Source of the DNA: Candidatus Uhrbacteria bacterium RIFCSPHIGHO2_02_FULL_53_13
GTDB taxonomy: Bacteria > Patescibacteriota > Patescibacteriia > UBA9934 > UBA11717
DNA: 23,235 nucleotides
Assembly (NCBI GenBank): GCA_001791035.1
Contig: MGDX01000018.1
Span: 33,683-56,917, forward strand
Direction of reading: 5' to 3'
Under the pieces are notes generated by a model. It saw only the letters and a list, made by a program, of their open reading frames with translations, was not told the DNA's origin and ran no database searches. Positions 20,856-23,235 of the stretch are shown here, piece by piece; the first letter of the stretch is position 1, and each line of letters starts with the position of its first letter. A program made the translations under genes and the position numbers.

Positions 20856-22745
20856 ATGCCGGCGAAAAAGCCCCATCACGCAAAAACGCCAAAGGGACGA
20901 AAACCAAGCGTTTCCATGTTGAGCCCGCGCAACATTTTGTACACCCTCGTAATCATTTTGGTCGTGGGAAGTCTGTTGAGTTCACTCAATGTTGACGGAA
21001 CAAAATCCGAAACAGTCGGCGTGAGCACGTTCGTTGAACGCATCAAGGCCGGCGAAGTCACAAAAGTAACCGTTGAAGGAGAAAAAGTTAAGTTCACGGA
21101 CAAGTTTGATGCGAGTTTCACGACGGAAAAGGAAGGCACTCAATCGCTCACCGAGCTGTTTGACAATTATGGCGTGCCAACTCAAACCGTACAGGCCATC
21201 GACATCACCATCAAAAACAACTCCATGCGAGAGATTATTCTCGTGCGCTTACTGCCGACCGTCTTTTTGGCGCTCATGATCGGCGTGTTGGCATGGTTTA
21301 TGATTCGCCAAGTACAGGGCGCGCAAAACCGCGCCATGTCGTTTGGGCAATCGTCAGGACGCGATCCGCAAGTGCAGGGCAAAGTCAACGTCACGTTCAA
21401 CGACGTTGCCGGCGCGTACGAAGCCAAAGAAGAACTGGCCGAGATTGTGGAATTCTTGAAGTCGCCAAAAAAGTTTGACGACTTGGGCGCAAAAATCCCG
21501 AAAGGCGTGCTGATGATGGGACGCCCCGGGACGGGAAAAACTCTGCTCGCGCGCGCCATTGCCGGTGAAGCAAGCGTACCGTTCTTTCACATCAGCGGTT
21601 CGGAATTTGTAGAGATGTTCGTGGGCGTGGGCGCTTCGCGCGTGCGCGAGTTGTTCATGAAAGCGCAAAAGGCCGCTCCGTGCATTGTGTTCATCGACGA
21701 GATTGACGCGGTCGGGCGACAGCGCGGAGCAGGCGTCGGCGGCGGACACGACGAACGCGAGCAAACGCTCAACCAAATTCTCGTAGAAATGGACGGCTTT
21801 GAAAAGAACAACGGCGTGATCGTCATTGCCGCCACCAACCGTCCGGATGTGTTGGATCCGGCATTGCTACGCCCGGGGCGCTTTGATCGCCAAGTAATGA
21901 TTGACTTGCCGGATTTGCGCGAGCGCGAAGAAATCCTTAACATTCACGCCAAAAACAAGCCGCTTGCAAAGGACGTAGATTTAAAGGTCATCGCCCAACG
22001 CACATCGGGACTTGCCGGTGCCGATCTTGAAAATATCCTAAACGAAGCGGCCATTTTGACGGTGCGCGAGAACAAAAAAGCGGTCACAAACGAGATGATT
22101 CGCGAAGCTATAGAAAAAGTGCTCATCGGTCCGGCGCGCAAAAACCGCTTGGTCTCTGACAAAGAAAAGAAGATCACGGCGTATCACGAGGCGGGTCACG
22201 CGGTAGTGGGACACTTCCTGGGTAGTAATGATGACGTGCACAAAATTTCGATCATCGCGCGCGGGCGCGCGGGCGGATACACGCTCAAGCTACCGAGGGA
22301 AGACAACCGCATGCAATCGCGCAGTGACTTTGTGAGCGACATGGCCATGATGCTCGGCGGGCGCGTGGCCGAGGACGTGGTGTTTAGCGACATCACGACG
22401 GGCGCCAGCGACGATCTGCAAAAAGCGACGGGACTCGCGAAAGCGATGGTGAAGCGCTTTGGCATGGTTGATGAACTCGGACCGCGCACCTATGGTAAGC
22501 CAGACGAGATGGTGTTCCTCGGGCGCGAGCTGCACGAGCGCATGGATTACTCCGATGCAACGGCCGAGCGCATTGACGAAGCGGTGCGCCGATTGGTGAA
22601 AACCGCGGAAGCGACGGCCCGGCGCATCTTCATCGAACGACGCAAGGAAGTGGAAAAGGTCGTGGAAGTATTGCTGAAAGAAGAGACGATTGAGAAAGAA
22701 CGCTTTGAGGAGCTCGTGGGCGTCGCCCAACCTCAACCAGCGTAA
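20856..22745 (+). CDS. ftsH: ATP-dependent zinc metalloprotease FtsH
   Basis: A 629-residue membrane-anchored AAA+ protease that degrades damaged or regulatory membrane and cytosolic proteins. Transmembrane helices lie at ~24-46 and ~125-148 with an extracytoplasmic domain between. Walker A is GRPGTGKT at 222-229 (the usual second residue is Pro; here Arg223). Walker B is CIVFIDEIDAVG, and the second region of homology is ATNRPDVLDPALLRPGRFDR. The zinc site HEAGH is at 444-448, with the third ligand expected in TTGASDDLQKAT. It starts 3 bp after the S1 gene. AAGGTG 8 nt before ATG may be a weak ribosome-binding site. Full length for the family. Confidence 0.97.
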   Translation: MPAKKPHHAKTPKGRKPSVSMLSPRNILYTLVIILVVGSLLSSLNVDGTKSETVGVSTFVERIKAGEVTKVTVEGEKVKFTDKFDASFTTEKEGTQSLTELFDNYGVPTQTVQAIDITIKNNSMREIILVRLLPTVFLALMIGVLAWFMIRQVQGAQNRAMSFGQSSGRDPQVQGKVNVTFNDVAGAYEAKEELAEIVEFLKSPKKFDDLGAKIPKGVLMMGRPGTGKTLLARAIAGEASVPFFHISGSEFVEMFVGVGASRVRELFMKAQKAAPCIVFIDEIDAVGRQRGAGVGGGHDEREQTLNQILVEMDGFEKNNGVIVIAATNRPDVLDPALLRPGRFDRQVMIDLPDLREREEILNIHAKNKPLAKDVDLKVIAQRTSGLAGADLENILNEAAILTVRENKKAVTNEMIREAIEKVLIGPARKNRLVSDKEKKITAYHEAGHAVVGHFLGSNDDVHKISIIARGRAGGYTLKLPREDNRMQSRSDFVSDMAMMLGGRVAEDVVFSDITTGASDDLQKATGLAKAMVKRFGMVDELGPRTYGKPDEMVFLGRELHERMDYSDATAERIDEAVRRLVKTAEATARRIFIERRKEVEKVVEVLLKEETIEKERFEELVGVAQPQPA

Positions 22746-22771
22746 CGGTCTTGAGCGTTCCCAAAAAGACG

Positions 22772-22794
22772 CACGGCCCCGAGTGAGGGTCGTG
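22772..22794 (+). terminator. Probable terminator after ftsH
   Basis: An 8-bp stem CACGGCCC/GGGTCGTG (one G-T pair) with a 7-nt loop, followed by TTTCTGTT, about 27 bp past the ftsH stop. Confidence 0.65.
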
Positions 22795-22805
22795 TTTCTG
22801 TTCCA

Positions 22806-22814
22806 TGATAGAAT
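22806..22814 (+). promoter_or_regulatory. Extended -10 promoter with the start at the ATG
   Basis: TGATAGAAT is an extended -10 (TAGAAT at 22809-22814). The predicted +1 is 22821, the A of the next ATG, implying a leaderless mRNA. It has the same form as the pyrG promoter (TGATATACT). Confidence 0.5.
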
Positions 22815-22820
22815 AACGCT

Positions 22821-23235
22821 ATGAATCATCGCTTTCATCAGACGCATTTTGTTGAGGCATGGAACACCGTGCGTAAGCGGAATGCTTTTTGGATGTTCGG
22901 TCCGCTGGTCGCGCTCATCGGAAGCGCGTCCGTGTTTGATTATGTGTTTGGCACCATGCGCACCTTGCGGCAATGGCACGTCGCATCTTCAAGCACGCTC
23001 GTGGATGTGTGGCGCGCGGCCGCCGAGATTCCTTGGAGCGCTCAAATTTCTCTCATGGTTGCCATAACGCTCATTGCCGCTGTCATGCTCGTCATTCAAG
23101 GCGCCGTGGTACGCGGACTGTACGCGCACAAGCGTTCGCGCGTGCAAATCCACGACGCGTTCACGCATGGCTGGAAGCGTTTGCGCGCCACCGCCGGTAT
23201 CACTCTTCTGACTCTCGCACCTCTTGTCATCGTGC
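22821..23235 (+). CDS. Unrecognised membrane protein, 3' end cut by the window edge
   Basis: 138 codons are open to the edge. A short polar N-terminus (MNHRFHQTHFVEAWNTVRKR) precedes a first membrane helix at ~21-46. A second helix lies at ~74-102 (ISLMVAITLIAAVMLVIQGA). A cytoplasmic-looking basic linker follows (YAHKRSRVQIHDAFTHGWKR), and a third helix begins at the end. The pattern of a soluble HDAFTHGWKRLR segment between helix pairs resembles uncharacterised integral membrane proteins with repeated helix blocks. Function unknown. Confidence 0.65.
   Translation, partial: MNHRFHQTHFVEAWNTVRKRNAFWMFGPLVALIGSASVFDYVFGTMRTLRQWHVASSSTLVDVWRAAAEIPWSAQISLMVAITLIAAVMLVIQGAVVRGLYAHKRSRVQIHDAFTHGWKRLRATAGITLLTLAPLVIV

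Overview
The window reads as a bacterial chromosome segment with densely packed genes, roughly half G+C, standard stop-codon use (TGA is a stop) and almost no Shine-Dalgarno sequences. Core genes include znuACB-like, pyrG, rpmF-nusB-rnc, gyrA, an S1-domain protein gene and ftsH. They sit among many unrecognised proteins and one large secreted surface protein whose N-terminal domain resembles those I associate with Candidate Phyla Radiation (Patescibacteria) genomes. That affiliation is an inference from gene style and protein flavour, not a measured placement.

Left part (1-5.3 kb): a truncated YibE/F membrane protein gene runs leftward off the edge. Divergent from it is a metal-uptake operon (binding protein, ATPase, permease) followed by CTP synthase. 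A long imperfect inverted repeat (2622-2804, with perfect 25-bp ends) sits exactly between the ATPase and permease genes and encodes the last residues of the ATPase.

5.3-7.2 kb, minus strand: rpmF, nusB, rnc, then tRNA-Arg(TCG) and tRNA-Lys(CTT) from their own consensus promoter. The tRNA-Lys 3' end plus its terminator hairpin is duplicated as a 54-bp direct repeat that flanks a hairpin-rich 131-bp segment.

7.2-12.3 kb: two small unrecognised plus-strand genes face a minus-strand operon. In transcription order this is a degenerate metallo-beta-lactamase-fold protein, a small membrane protein, gyrA and an unknown charged protein with a C-terminal repeat.

12.3-16.7 kb: an accessory block of unrecognised proteins, including a 645-residue protein with an HEAWH motif, a small membrane protein and a short soluble protein. 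Divergent and leaderless-looking promoters are visible here.

16.8-23.2 kb: a secreted CARDB-containing surface protein (minus strand), then a divergent 331-bp intergenic region holding three consensus promoters and a compact structured transcript. This transcript has the best Shine-Dalgarno in the window, an 18-codon ORF and a strong terminator. It is followed by the S1-domain protein gene, ftsH and a truncated membrane protein gene.

Two themes stand out. Many -10 boxes lie 7-17 nt before the start codon, implying leaderless or near-leaderless mRNAs. The single strong Shine-Dalgarno belongs to the small structured transcript upstream of the S1 gene.
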